DNA from: JBDIAG01 sp963835085 | GTDB lineage: Bacteria > Actinomycetota > Actinomycetes > Actinomycetales > CAWJMD01 | Length of the DNA stretch: 64,000 bases | NCBI GenBank assembly: GCA_963835085.1 | Contig: CAWIED010000001.1 | Coordinates: forward strand, 558,001-622,000 | Reading direction: 5' to 3' | Shown here: positions 34,854-43,534 of the stretch, in pieces | Layout: every line of letters starts with the position of its first letter | Position numbering within the stretch: the stretch's first letter is position 1 | Notes under the pieces: generated by a model | The model's database searches: none | What the model saw: only the letters and a program-made list of their open reading frames with translations | Told to the model about the DNA's origin: nothing | Made by a program: the position numbers and the translations under genes

Positions 34854-35897
34854 TCAGTCTTTCTTCGCCCCGAACATGATGTCGTCCCAGCTGGGCACGG
34901 TAGCGCGTTTGGAGGCCCGTGCTCGACGTCGCGGCCCTGGTTCCGCAGCGTCTTCTGCCGGGGCAGTGGCGGGCCCGGCGGCCGGCTCCGCAGGTTCGGG
35001 CAGCGCGAGGATGGCCGCGTCGACCGCCTCGTGTGGCGCCGAGGCGGCCGGATGCGCGGGAGGTGGGGCGGTCTCGTCGACGTCGAGCAGAGCGTCGACC
35101 AGATCCGGCTGCTCGCCCGGATCGCCGTCTCCCACCGGCTGGCGCCGGCCACGACGACCGCGCAGGGCGTCGAGCAGGTCGAGGGTGCGAGCCTGCGGGT
35201 CTTCGAGGGTGCGCGCCCCGGAATCGGGGTCGGAGCGCACATTCGGCTTGTCGGGCGTGGTCTCGCGCACACCGCCGTCTGCGGCGACGTCGTAGACCCG
35301 CTCCTGCACGCCGGCCTGAGGCTGGGCCTGCGGTTGTGGCACGGCGGTGAGCCACCGCGACTCGTCGTCGAGCGGCTCCAGGGTCGCGTCGCTCACCAGG
35401 TAGCGCCACTGCGCCGCGCGAGGTCGGCCGCCGGCCTCGAACGAGACCTGCACGATCCAGGCACCGCTGTCTTCGCGCCAGGAGTCCCAGTCGGTCGCCT
35501 CGCTACCGCCGCGCGTGGCCAGCCGTTCGCGCACCGACTCCTCGAGGGTGGTGTCGGCGTTGGACGATCGGGAGACGGCCACCCGCTGTGCCGTGGCGGC
35601 GATGTGCTGCCGCTCGGCCAGCACCGGCCCCTCGTAGCGGCGGATGTGCTCGATGGGCATGCCGGTGACCTGCGCCAGCTCCTCGGCGTTCATGCCCGCT
35701 CTGATCCGGGCCTGGATGTCGCGCGGGCGCAGTGCCTCGGTATCGTGCACGCGCAGCCGGTTGAGCCAGGCGACATCTCGGCGCGCTGCAGCGCGGAGCT
35801 GGTCGTCGATCTTGAGCAGGTACTGCTCGCCCGAGGCGTCGGCGAGAACCAGGTGTTCGCCGTCAGAATGAACCTCGACCAGCGTGACGTCCCGCAT
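34854..35897 (-). CDS. sepH: Septation protein SepH
   Basis: 347-residue SepH (DUF3071). The N-terminal domain (MRDVTLVEVHSDGEHLVL, RDVAWLNRLRVHDTEALRPRDIQARIRAGM, then a helix-turn-helix-like AEELAQVTGMPIEHIRRYE) is conserved; the C-terminal half is acidic, Pro/Ala-rich and probably disordered, ending in a conserved basic SWDDIMFGAKK motif. SepH binds FtsZ and promotes its assembly at division sites in actinobacteria. ATG 35897 follows AAGGAG. Divergent from the ferrochelatase gene, as usual. Confidence 0.93.
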   Translation of the reverse strand: MRDVTLVEVHSDGEHLVLADASGEQYLLKIDDQLRAAARRDVAWLNRLRVHDTEALRPRDIQARIRAGMNAEELAQVTGMPIEHIRRYEGPVLAERQHIAATAQRVAVSRSSNADTTLEESVRERLATRGGSEATDWDSWREDSGAWIVQVSFEAGGRPRAAQWRYLVSDATLEPLDDESRWLTAVPQPQAQPQAGVQERVYDVAADGGVRETTPDKPNVRSDPDSGARTLEDPQARTLDLLDALRGRRGRRQPVGDGDPGEQPDLVDALLDVDETAPPPAHPAASAPHEAVDAAILALPEPAEPAAGPATAPAEDAAEPGPRRRARASKRATVPSWDDIMFGAKKD

Positions 35898-35999
35898 AGT
35901 GCAATCTCCTTCGCGGTCTGCTGGGCCTGCCCCACCCTATGCCAACCCGTCGCCGCCCCCGGGGACCTACGCGGGCGTGTGGCGGGAGACGATGGCCTC

Positions 36000-37211
36000 A
36001 TGCACGTTCCCTTTGACGCCATCGTCCTGCTCTCGTTCGGCGGCCCGGAGGCGCCGGAGGAGGTGATGCCGTTCCTGCGCCGGGTCACTGCCGGGCGCGG
36101 CGTTCCCGACGAACGGCTCGAGGCGGTGGCCGAGCATTACTACGCCCGGGGCGGACGCAGCCCCATCAACGACACCAATCGCGCCTTGCTCGCAGCCCTG
36201 CGGGCCCAGCTGCACGGTCGCGGCATCACCGTCCCGCTCGTGTGGGCGAATCGCAACGCCGAGCCCTTCCTGCCCGACGTCCTGCGCGAGGTGGCCTCGG
36301 CGGGGGCCAGGCACGTGCGGGTGCTCACCACGAGTGCGTATCCGAGCTACTCCGGTTGCAGGCAATACCGCGAAGACCTGGCCCAGGCACTCGATCAGCT
36401 GGCCGCCGAAGGCATCGTGCTGACCGCAGACCTGGTGCCCCATGCGTGGAACACCGACGGCTTCGTCGAGGCCAACGCCGATGCGGTGCTCACGGCGCTT
36501 GCCGGCCTCGAGAGCAGCGATGAGCAGGCCGAGCTGCTGTTCGTCACGCATTCCATCCCCACGGCGATGGCGCAGACCGCAGGAGCGCCGGGCGAGCCAG
36601 GCCAGTACGAGCGCACTCACCACGACGTGGCCCGCCGGGTCAGCGAGCGGGTCCGCAGCCGTGGTGGCCGGGTGGGTGACTACGAGCTCGTGTACTGCTC
36701 GCGATCGGGGCCACCGCAGCAACCGTGGTTGGAGCCCGACATCAACGACCGGCTGGCCGAGCTTGCCCCGAGTGGTGCGCGATCCGCACAGCCGAACGTC
36801 GTGGCCTCGCCGATCGGGTTCGTCAGCGATCACATGGAGGTCGTGTACGATCTCGACACCGAGGCGGCTGCGACGGCCGTTGCCCACGGCCTGGCGTTCG
36901 CCCGTGCGGCCACCGCCGGCACTCATCCCGCCTTCGTGTCGGCGCTGGCCGATCTCATCGTCGGCCCGCCCAAGGTCTGCCCGACCGGCTGCTGTGCGAA
37001 CCTGCGCATCCCCGACAAACGTGCTGCGGCGGGGGAAGACTGGGTGCCTTCGACGGTGTCGCCCGGCGATCCCCGATTCGCAGCAGCGCAGTTCGCAGCA
37101 TCCCAGTTCGCCGCGGGACAGTTCGCAGCAGGACAGTTTGCAGCAGGACAGGTCCCAGCGGAGAGCGCGACGCGTGACGAGGGCGCCCAGCCCAGAGAGC
37201 AGGTTCGATGA
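36000..37211 (+). CDS. cpfC: Coproporphyrin ferrochelatase
   Basis: 403-residue ferrochelatase. In actinobacteria this enzyme inserts iron into coproporphyrin III. Motifs are AIVLLSFGGPEAPEEV, TTSAYPSYSGCRQYREDL, LLFVTHSIPTAMAQ (catalytic His) and SPIGFVSDHMEVVYDLD (His/Glu). The C-terminal VCPTGCC provides cysteines for the [2Fe-2S] cluster found in actinobacterial members. The last ~50 residues contain five 5-residue repeats (QFAAG type) beyond the usual end. ATG 36000 has GGGAG about 13 bases upstream, a weak site. ATGA overlap with the next gene. Confidence 0.93.
   Translation: MHVPFDAIVLLSFGGPEAPEEVMPFLRRVTAGRGVPDERLEAVAEHYYARGGRSPINDTNRALLAALRAQLHGRGITVPLVWANRNAEPFLPDVLREVASAGARHVRVLTTSAYPSYSGCRQYREDLAQALDQLAAEGIVLTADLVPHAWNTDGFVEANADAVLTALAGLESSDEQAELLFVTHSIPTAMAQTAGAPGEPGQYERTHHDVARRVSERVRSRGGRVGDYELVYCSRSGPPQQPWLEPDINDRLAELAPSGARSAQPNVVASPIGFVSDHMEVVYDLDTEAAATAVAHGLAFARAATAGTHPAFVSALADLIVGPPKVCPTGCCANLRIPDKRAAAGEDWVPSTVSPGDPRFAAAQFAASQFAAGQFAAGQFAAGQVPAESATRDEGAQPREQVR
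37087..37161 (+). repeat. In-frame 15-bp tandem repeat at the ferrochelatase C-terminus
   Basis: Five 15-bp units related to GGACAGTTCGCAGCA encode QFAAG-type repeats after the [2Fe-2S] cysteine region. Confidence 0.9.
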
Positions 37212-38038
37212 TCGCCGACGCTGGTGCGGGAACGGCGGAGCTGATGGAGCTGGCCCGTGAGGTCGCCGTCACGGCAGGCCGGCTGGCGCACGAGGGCAGG
37301 CAGCGCGCCCAGGTTGCGGGCACCAAGACGAGCGAGGTCGACATCGTCACCGAGATGGACCTGGCGACCGAGCGTTGCCTGATCGATCTCATCACCCGGG
37401 CGCGCCCCGACGACGGCGTCCTCGGGGAGGAAGGGGGGCTGCGTCCGGGCGGCAGCGGGCTCACCTGGGTGATCGACCCCATCGACGGCACCGTCAACTA
37501 TCTGTACGGCGTGGGTCCCTGGGCGGTGAGCGTCGCCGTGGTGGAAGGCGAGCCAGACCCGGCCACCTGGTCGCAACTGGCCGGTTGCGTGCACGAGCCC
37601 AGCACCGGACGGGCCCACTGGGCCGGCCGGGGGCTCGGTGCGTTCTGCGACGGGCAGCGGCTGTACGGTCCGCCGAACGTGGGGCTCGACCGGGCGTTGA
37701 TCGCCACCGGCTTCGGCTATCTCGCCGGCCGTCGGGCGCGGCAGGCGCAAGTGTTGGTGGCCTTGCTTCCGCAGGTGCGCGACATCCGGCGGCTGGGTTC
37801 GTCGGCCCTCGACCTCTGCAACGTGGCCGCCGGGCGGGTGGACGGCTACTACGAGCGCGGCCTCAACCCGTGGGACCACGCCGCCGGTGGCCTGGTGGTC
37901 GCCGAGGCGGGCGCGATCGTCACGGGGCCGCACGGCCGACTGCCCAGCGCCGAGATGGTGGTGGCGGGCCCGCCGAGGCTGCACGCCGAACTGCTCGCGC
38001 GCCTCGATGACCTGGACGCCTACTCGGACGCCGTCTGA
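37208..38038 (+). CDS. Inositol monophosphatase family protein
   Basis: 276-residue metal-dependent sugar-phosphate phosphatase. All three metal motifs are present: GVLGEEGG near residue 74, WVIDPIDGTVNYLYG near 88, and NPWDHAAGGLVVAEAGA near 220. Substrate (inositol-1-phosphate, fructose-1,6-bisphosphate or other) cannot be resolved by sequence alone. ATG overlaps the ferrochelatase stop (ATGA), so it is co-translated with it. Confidence 0.9.
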   Translation: MIADAGAGTAELMELAREVAVTAGRLAHEGRQRAQVAGTKTSEVDIVTEMDLATERCLIDLITRARPDDGVLGEEGGLRPGGSGLTWVIDPIDGTVNYLYGVGPWAVSVAVVEGEPDPATWSQLAGCVHEPSTGRAHWAGRGLGAFCDGQRLYGPPNVGLDRALIATGFGYLAGRRARQAQVLVALLPQVRDIRRLGSSALDLCNVAAGRVDGYYERGLNPWDHAAGGLVVAEAGAIVTGPHGRLPSAEMVVAGPPRLHAELLARLDDLDAYSDAV

Positions 38039-38120
38039 ACCACCTGCGTGAACTCCGCGTCTTGAACCACGCGTCGTTGGACTAGGGATCTGAACTGCAG
38101 ATTTGACCTACACGCAACGA

Positions 38121-38336
38121 CTACACAAACGCCGTCTGAACGCTCTCGCGCAGGTCGATCAGGGCAGTGGGCGGGAAGGCTACGTCGAGGCCATGGTCGA
38201 CGGCCAATCGGTACAGGGACTGCAGCTCGCTGAGCTGGATGTCGGTCAGAAAGTCGTCTGACTCGGCTCGGGCGCGGGTGAGGGTGTCGAACGCTTCTCG
38301 TACTCTGGCGTCGATTTCCCGCTTGAATTCGCTCAT
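38121..38336 (-). CDS. Small helical protein, unknown
   Basis: 71-residue soluble protein, MSEFKREIDARVREAFDTL at the start, with two or three charged helices and a LQSLYRLAVDHGLDVAFPP segment. I do not recognise a family. ATG 38336 has GGGGAGG 8 bases upstream, a strong site that supports it being real. Convergent with the phosphatase gene. A cAMP-receptor-type palindrome lies 125 bases upstream of its start. Confidence 0.65.
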   Translation of the reverse strand: MSEFKREIDARVREAFDTLTRARAESDDFLTDIQLSELQSLYRLAVDHGLDVAFPPTALIDLRESVQTAFV

Positions 38337-38733
38337 GATGGGCACCTCCCCGAGGAGTTGTCCCGCCGGGCGACGGGATAGCGGAACCTTACTGGGCGGA
38401 AACCCTCCAGCGGCAGGGTAAGAACGGGCGAATTCGAGCAACGGAGAGTAACGGTCCGCAATGTGAGCTACGTCACGATCGCCTGACGGAGGCGCGGAGC
38501 ATTCTCGGGCTTTACTTCCCCGGCTGCGCAGCGCACAATACTCCCCGCACACGACATCGGGGCGTCTCGGGCACAAATTCGAAGCGTTGCGCGTTCCTTG
38601 CTCTGCTGCTTGGAGAAGGGAGGTCAGACCGGCAACGAGACCATCGTGGCGGTGCGACCGAACCGCCCCCGGGCAGCACGAGATCCACCCACTGATCACA
38701 CATTTTCTGGCACGAAAACGATGGAGCGCTGGT
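38337..38733. other. Divergent promoter region
   Basis: 397 bases between the small unknown gene (minus) and the DUF4193 gene (plus). No gene is seen. It contains the Crp/GlxR-type palindrome at 38462-38477. Confidence 0.5.
38462..38477. promoter_or_regulatory. Candidate Crp/GlxR (cAMP receptor protein) site
   Basis: TGTGAGCTACGTCACG matches TGTGANNTANNTCACA at every fixed position but the last. It lies in the divergent intergenic region and could control either gene. Confidence 0.6.
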
Positions 38734-39030
38734 ATGGCCACCGATTACGACGCACCACGCAAGACCGACGACGAGCTCTCCGAAGACTCGCTCGAGGAGT
38801 TGAAGGCGCGCCGCGCCGACAAGAACTCCGGCAAGGTCGATGAAGACGAGGCGGAGGCGGCAGAGGGCTTTGAGTTGCCCGGGGCCGACCTGTCCAACGA
38901 GGAACTGTCTGTGCGGGTGCTCCCGCGGCAGGCTGACGAGTTCACCTGCTCGTCGTGCTTCCTCGTGCATCACCGCAGTCAGCTCGCCTCTGCCGATCCC
39001 GTACCCATCTGCAAGGAGTGCGCGGCCTGA
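38734..39030 (+). CDS. DUF4193 family zinc-ribbon protein
   Basis: 98-residue actinobacterial protein: MATDYDAPRKTDDELSEDSL at the start, an acidic middle, and a C-terminal zinc ribbon CSSCFLVHHRSQLA...CKECA with two CxxC pairs. The family is near-universal in actinobacteria and of unknown function. ATG 38734 has GGAGCG upstream. It heads the conserved DUF4193-DUF3093-dut-DUF3710 block. Confidence 0.92.
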   Translation: MATDYDAPRKTDDELSEDSLEELKARRADKNSGKVDEDEAEAAEGFELPGADLSNEELSVRVLPRQADEFTCSSCFLVHHRSQLASADPVPICKECAA

Positions 39031-39058
39031 GCTGCGGACGAGGGGCTGACAGAATCCA

Positions 39059-39547
39059 ATGGCGATGACGAGTCATACCCCTGCCACCACGGCCATCTTC
39101 TCCGAACGACTCTGGCCGGGCACGTCCGCCTGGCTTGCGGCGCCCCTGACTGCGCTGGGCGTCGCTATCGTGGGCGTGCCCTTCGGTGCCCGAGTCGCGG
39201 TTGTGGGGGCCATCGTGGGGCTGAGCCTCGTCGTCGCTGGGTTGATTCTGCTCTCCCCCCGGGTGCAGGTGTCGAACGGCGCCCTTCGCGCCGGCCGTGC
39301 CCGGGTAGAGCTCGACATTCTGGGCCCGGCGGAGGCGTTCCGCGGTGACGAGGCCCGGGTCCAGCGCGGTACCGGCCTCGACGCCCGCGCCTTCCTCTTG
39401 CTGCGCGGCTGGGTCGACCCGGTCGTGCGGATCCCCATCGACGATCCCGCAGACCCCACGCCCTACTGGCTGATCAGCACCCGCAGGCCGGCGCAGCTCA
39501 TGGCCGCTCTCCGCGAAGATCCCTCGGACGATCCCCGGGTCACGTAA
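39059..39547 (+). CDS. DUF3093 family membrane protein
   Basis: 162-residue protein with two transmembrane helices (about 23-42 and 46-66) and a cytosolic beta-rich domain ending DPTPYWLISTRRPAQLMAAL, the conserved DUF3093 motif. Unknown function. ATG 39059; ATG 39065 is an in-frame alternative. Its TAA stop is part of the -10-like TAAGGT in front of dut. Confidence 0.88.
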   Translation: MAMTSHTPATTAIFSERLWPGTSAWLAAPLTALGVAIVGVPFGARVAVVGAIVGLSLVVAGLILLSPRVQVSNGALRAGRARVELDILGPAEAFRGDEARVQRGTGLDARAFLLLRGWVDPVVRIPIDDPADPTPYWLISTRRPAQLMAALREDPSDDPRVT

Positions 39548-39550
39548 GGT
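39545..39550 (+). promoter_or_regulatory. -10 element for leaderless dut transcript
   Basis: TAAGGT lies seven bases before GTG 39558, overlapping the DUF3093 stop codon. Confidence 0.5.
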
Positions 39551-39557
39551 GCTGGAC

Positions 39558-40055
39558 GTGTCCGCTGCCGTCGTTCTCCTGCGCCGCCTCGATGAGGCCC
39601 TTCCGGCACCCGGGTACGCCCACCCCGGCGATGCGGGCGCCGACCTACGGGCCGCCCACGATGCCGTGTTGCCTGCGTCCGGTGGTCGCGCCAGCATCGG
39701 CACAGGCGTGGCGATCGCCCTGCCCGACGGTCACGTGGGCTTCGTGACTCCGCGCAGCGGCCTCGCGGCCCGGCACGGCGTCACTGTGCTCAATGCTCCC
39801 GGAACGGTCGACTCCGGCTACCGGGGCGAACTTCGGGTCACCTTGCTCAACACCGACCCGGATGAGGAATTCGTCGTCCGCCGCGGCGACCGGATCGCTC
39901 AGCTCGTCGTACAGCGAGTGGAGTTGGTTCGCTTCGTGGAGGTTGCGGAGCTGCCCGAATCTGTGCGCGGAGAGGGCGGATTCGGATCCACCGGAGGTTT
40001 CGGGGCGGTCGCCGGTCACCACAGCGCCATCGAGCGCGAAACGGAGATGTCATGA
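39558..40055 (+). CDS. dut: Deoxyuridine 5'-triphosphate nucleotidohydrolase
   Basis: 165-residue trimeric dUTPase, hydrolysing dUTP to dUMP and keeping uracil out of DNA. The five motifs are present: HPGDAGADLRA, PRSGLAARHGV, GTVDSGYRGELRV with the catalytic Asp, RGDRIAQLVVQ, and the C-terminal RGEGGFGSTGGFG. GTG 39558 is preferred because of the leaderless-type -10 box; GTG 39549 is in frame three codons upstream. ATGA overlap with the DUF3710 gene. Confidence 0.95.
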   Translation: MSAAVVLLRRLDEALPAPGYAHPGDAGADLRAAHDAVLPASGGRASIGTGVAIALPDGHVGFVTPRSGLAARHGVTVLNAPGTVDSGYRGELRVTLLNTDPDEEFVVRRGDRIAQLVVQRVELVRFVEVAELPESVRGEGGFGSTGGFGAVAGHHSAIERETEMS

Positions 40056-40807
40056 GTCTGTTCCGCCGCAAGAAGGTCGACGTCGTCGAGCCTGAGCCCG
40101 ATGAGGAGGCACTCGCCGAGGCTGCCGCCCTGGCGGCCGAGGACGAGGCCGAGGAAGCAGCCCGCCGTCGGGCGCAACGCGATGAGGAGCGGCGCCGCGA
40201 GCAGGGCCCGCACGACGTCAGCGAGGTCGAGGCGGATGCGGAGTCGATCGATCTCGGCGCGCTGCGCCTCTCGCCTCACCTCAGCATGGAGTTGCGGCTC
40301 GAGGTGGCGGAGGAAGACCAGTCGGTGCGTTCGGTGACCGCGGTGATCGGCGAGTCGCAGGTGCAGCTGCAGGTCTTCTCGGCACCGCGCGTGGCCGGGG
40401 TGTGGGACGAGGTGCGCGCCGGCCTGGCGGAGGAGATCGCGCGCCAGGGCGGCACCGCGGAAGAGCAGGACGGCTGCTTCGGCCAGGAGATCCTCGCGCG
40501 GCTGCCGATACGAACCCCCGACGGTCGCACCGGTCACCAGGCCACCCGTTTCGTGGGCGTGGACGGCCCCCGGTGGTTCCTGCGGGCCGTCGTGGCCGGC
40601 GAGGCTGCCATGGACTCCTCGGCCGCCGAGGTCATCGAGGAGATCATCAAGGGCGTTGTCGTCGTGCGTGGTTCCGAGGCGCAACCGCCGCTGGAGTTGC
40701 TGCCGCTGATGCTGCCGCGGGGTGCCAGCCGCCTGGAGCCTGACGCCGACGAAGCACCTGCGCTGGCCCCGCCCGAGCGCGGGCCCGAGATCGCCGAGGT
40801 GCGCTGA
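40052..40807 (+). CDS. DUF3710 family protein
   Basis: 251-residue soluble protein with an acidic, Glu/Ala-rich N-terminus (residues 1-60) and the conserved DUF3710 core: VQLQVFSAPRVAGVWDEVR near 110 and VDGPRWFLRAVVAGEAA near 170. Unknown function; conserved next to dut across actinobacteria. Start overlaps the dut stop (ATGA). Confidence 0.9.
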   Translation: MSLFRRKKVDVVEPEPDEEALAEAAALAAEDEAEEAARRRAQRDEERRREQGPHDVSEVEADAESIDLGALRLSPHLSMELRLEVAEEDQSVRSVTAVIGESQVQLQVFSAPRVAGVWDEVRAGLAEEIARQGGTAEEQDGCFGQEILARLPIRTPDGRTGHQATRFVGVDGPRWFLRAVVAGEAAMDSSAAEVIEEIIKGVVVVRGSEAQPPLELLPLMLPRGASRLEPDADEAPALAPPERGPEIAEVR

Positions 40808-40944
40808 ACCTCGCTTCGCCGGACGTATCCATGAAGTGCCGCGGATCGACGCGGCCTGAACGAAGCGCGTGGACGAAGCGGCATGAACGAGGGAACGGTC
40901 GAATCACACACGGGAGCAGCGGTGTGCCGGTGCGGCGACGGCCG

Positions 40945-40950
40945 TACGCT
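40945..40950 (+). promoter_or_regulatory. -10 element for leaderless OB-fold gene
   Basis: TACGCT lies exactly six bases before GTG 40957, with no Shine-Dalgarno. Confidence 0.6.
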
Positions 40951-40956
40951 GGTGTG

Positions 40957-41337
40957 GTGAACGAACGATCCGGCGTCGTGCGCAACGCGTTGCGCAGGCT
41001 TACCCTCTCCAACCGCAGCGTGCACGAGGGGGAGGAACGAACCCGCAGTGCCGAGCTCGGCGGCACCCCGTGCGGAGACCTGCAAGACAGACACCGGGTC
41101 CAGCTCGCGGGCTCGCTGCGTAGCGTGTCGTTGCGTCCACGGGCGGGAGCCCCCGCGCTGGAGGCCGAACTGGCCGACGGGACGGGCAACGTCACGCTGA
41201 TCTTCCTGGGCCGGCGCGAGATCCCCGGCATCAATCCCGGTCGCTGGCTGCGCGTTCGCGGGCTCGTCTCGTGTGACGACGGCCGCAAGACGATCTACAA
41301 CCCCCAGTATGAGCTCATCCCGGCGCCGCGTGCCTGA
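40957..41337 (+). CDS. OB-fold nucleic acid binding protein
   Basis: 126-residue protein with one OB fold (about residues 45-120): HRVQLAGSLRSVSLRP, LEAELADGTGNVTLIFLGRREIPGI and WLRVRGLVSCDDGRKTIYNP. It resembles the RecG-wedge-like tRNA_anti family fold conserved between DUF3710 and DUF3159 genes in actinobacteria. Nucleic-acid binding is inferred from the fold. Start GTG 40957 is chosen from the leaderless geometry; a longer frame from 40831 is not family-like. Confidence 0.85.
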   Translation: MNERSGVVRNALRRLTLSNRSVHEGEERTRSAELGGTPCGDLQDRHRVQLAGSLRSVSLRPRAGAPALEAELADGTGNVTLIFLGRREIPGINPGRWLRVRGLVSCDDGRKTIYNPQYELIPAPRA

Positions 41338-42046
41338 CCAGGACGCGCCAGGCGAAGACGTCCCGTTGCGCCGTCCGGTCGTGGGCGGCCTGGCCGCGGC
41401 GGGGGCCGATGAGTTCTCGGTGGCCGCCGCCATCGGCGGTCCGCGCGGGATGGCCGAGTCGGTGTTGCCCTCGCTGCTGTTCATCGTGGTGCTGACCATC
41501 ACCGGCAACCTCACCCACAGCCTGGTCGCAGCGTTGGCCGTTGCCGTCGTGGCAGCTCTGGCCAGGCTGGTGACCCGTTCGTCGCCCATGCAGGCCGTCT
41601 CGGGCCTCGTGGGGGTGGGCATCTGCGCGGCGTTCGCACTACGCACCGGCCAGGCTCGCGACTTCTTCCTGCCGGGCTTCCTGATCAACGCGGCGTATGG
41701 CGCCGTCTGCCTGGCCACGCTGATTCCGCTGCCCAAGCTGCGGGTGGGCGCCCATGACTTGCCGCCCGGCTCGTATCCGCTGCTTGGGCTCTTGCTGGGG
41801 CCGGTGACGGGGGAGGGTCTGCGCTGGCGCACCCAGCCGGCGCGGCGCCGGATCTTCGCCCGGCTGACGATGCTGTGGGGCTGCTTCTTCCTGTTGAAGC
41901 TCGTGGTGCAGGTGCCGCTCTATCTCGTGGGCCAGGTACAGCTCCTCGGCATCGCCAAGCTCGCTCTCGGGGTGCCGGCCTATGCGCTCATGTGCTATCT
42001 CACGTGGCTCGTCCTGCGCCGGGTGCCCCCGGCGACAGCGGCCTGA
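41309..42046 (+). CDS. DUF3159 family membrane protein
   Basis: 245-residue protein with five to six transmembrane helices and DUF3159 hallmarks: AESVLPSLLFIVVLTITGNL, LPGFLINAAYGAVCLATL, and WRTQPARRRIFARLTMLWG. Function unknown. The start is uncertain: ATG 41309 lies inside the preceding gene, and GTG 41330 would give a shorter overlap; neither has a good ribosome binding site. Confidence 0.85.
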   Translation: MSSSRRRVPDQDAPGEDVPLRRPVVGGLAAAGADEFSVAAAIGGPRGMAESVLPSLLFIVVLTITGNLTHSLVAALAVAVVAALARLVTRSSPMQAVSGLVGVGICAAFALRTGQARDFFLPGFLINAAYGAVCLATLIPLPKLRVGAHDLPPGSYPLLGLLLGPVTGEGLRWRTQPARRRIFARLTMLWGCFFLLKLVVQVPLYLVGQVQLLGIAKLALGVPAYALMCYLTWLVLRRVPPATAA

Positions 42047-42123
42047 CAGGGCGGCTGTCGGCAGACGGCGGCTCTTGACAGTACGGCGGCTCTGACAGTG
42101 CGGCTCTGAACGAGCAGCGTGCC

Positions 42124-42789
42124 TTACTCCTCGCGCGCCCCGAGCATCGAGCGCAGCTCGTCCTCGCTGTCGACGGCGGCGATGAACACCAGCTCGTCGT
42201 GGGCCTCCAGCACGTCGTCCAGGCTCGGGGGGATGGGGCGGAGGTCGCGGATGATCGCCGTCAACACCGTGTCGGGGGGCCACACCACATCGCCAACCCG
42301 GGTGCCGATGAGCCCCGAGGAGTCGGGCAGGGTGAACTCGACCATGGCCGCCTGGCCTTGTTGCAGCGTGAACAGCCGCACCAGATCGCCGATCGAGACG
42401 GCCTCCTCCACCAAGGCGGTCATCAGCCGGGGGGTGGACACCGCCACGTCTACGCCCCAGGCCTCGCCGAACATCCACTCGTTCTTCGGGTTGTTGACCC
42501 GGGCGACCGTGCGCGGCACGCCGTACTCGGTCTTGGCCAGCAGCGACAGCACGAGGTTTGCCTTGTCGTCACCGGTGGCGGCGACCACCACGTCGGTGGT
42601 CTCCAGGCCCGCCTCGGCCAGCGAGTCGACCTCGCAGGCATCGGCGAGCAACCAGTCGGCCCTGGGCACGGACGCGTGCTTGATGGCCTCCGGCGCGCGG
42701 TCGACCAACAACACTTCGTGACCGTTGGTCAACAACTCCCGGGCGATCGAACGACCGACCGACCCGGCGCCTGCGATGACGACCCGCAT
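42124..42789 (-). CDS. TrkA-type potassium uptake regulatory protein (second of pair)
   Basis: 221-residue cytosolic RCK protein. The Rossmann start MRVVIAGAGSVGRSIARELL has GxGxxG, with VLLVDRAPEAI placing the acidic ribose-binding residue, so it should bind NAD(H). The TrkA_C domain (about 140-220) may bind c-di-AMP or other ligands. Such proteins gate TrkH or related K+ transporters. AAGGA lies before ATG 42789. It follows the first trkA by 13 bases, so the two are one operon. Confidence 0.9.
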   Translation of the reverse strand: MRVVIAGAGSVGRSIARELLTNGHEVLLVDRAPEAIKHASVPRADWLLADACEVDSLAEAGLETTDVVVAATGDDKANLVLSLLAKTEYGVPRTVARVNNPKNEWMFGEAWGVDVAVSTPRLMTALVEEAVSIGDLVRLFTLQQGQAAMVEFTLPDSSGLIGTRVGDVVWPPDTVLTAIIRDLRPIPPSLDDVLEAHDELVFIAAVDSEDELRSMLGAREE

Positions 42790-42802
42790 GGTGGTCCTTC
42801 CC

Positions 42803-43468
42803 TCAGTCTTCAGCCACGGGAGGCCGGCCCAGAATCCGCTCCACCTTGGCGACGCGATCGATCGGCACCATGAAGTAGATTTGGTCGCCGTCCTGGAACA
42901 TCGTGTCGGGCGTGGGCAGCATGCCGCGCCCGGTGCGGAAGACGAACGCGACCCGCGCCTCGGTGTGCTCTTCCATATCGGGCACGGTGTGACCCACCCA
43001 GCCGGCGTCGACGGCGATCTCCGCCAGCTGCAGCAGGCCCGAGGGGTCGCTGTATGCGGGGGCTGCGCCATGCGGCAACAGCCGCCGCAGCACCTGGTCG
43101 CGGGCCCAGGCGACGGTGGCGACCGTCGGGATGCCCAGCCGCTCGTAGACCTCCGCGCGCCGCGGGTCGTAGATACGTGCCACCACGTTGTCGACGCCGA
43201 AAGTCTCCCGGGCAACGCGCGCGGCCAGGATGTTGGAGTTGTCACCGCTCGAAACCGCCGCGAAGGCGAAGGCATCTTGGGTGTTGGCCTGGGTCAGGGT
43301 GTCGCGGTCGAAGCCCATGCCCGTGACCGTCTTGCCCTCGAACGAGGCTCCGAGACGGCGAAAGGCGTCGGCGTTCTGGTCGACGACGGCCACCGAGTGC
43401 CCCCGACGTTGGAGCTCTCGAGCCAGCGATGCGCCAACCCGGCCGCATCCCATGATGACGAAATGCAC
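42803..43468 (-). CDS. TrkA-type potassium uptake regulatory protein (first of pair)
   Basis: 221-residue RCK protein with a TrkA_N domain (VHFVIMGCGRVGASLAREL; VAVVDQNADAFRRL) and a TrkA_C domain (about 135-215). It shares length and layout with its neighbour but is clearly divergent, so the pair may form a hetero-oligomeric gating ring. GTG start at 43468; minus-strand TAGCGT at 43476-43481 is seven bases upstream, so the mRNA is probably leaderless. Divergent from the KimA-like permease gene. Confidence 0.9.
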   Translation of the reverse strand: MHFVIMGCGRVGASLARELQRRGHSVAVVDQNADAFRRLGASFEGKTVTGMGFDRDTLTQANTQDAFAFAAVSSGDNSNILAARVARETFGVDNVVARIYDPRRAEVYERLGIPTVATVAWARDQVLRRLLPHGAAPAYSDPSGLLQLAEIAVDAGWVGHTVPDMEEHTEARVAFVFRTGRGMLPTPDTMFQDGDQIYFMVPIDRVAKVERILGRPPVAED

Positions 43469-43475
43469 GCCGCGA

Positions 43476-43481
43476 ACGCTA
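43476..43481 (-). promoter_or_regulatory. -10 element for leaderless trkA operon
   Basis: Minus-strand TAGCGT lies seven bases before the GTG at 43468. Confidence 0.55.
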
Positions 43482-43534
43482 CACCAGAGCGGTTCCTCAG
43501 TCAGTGCTCAGCGACAGCTTCTAGGAAGAGTGCC

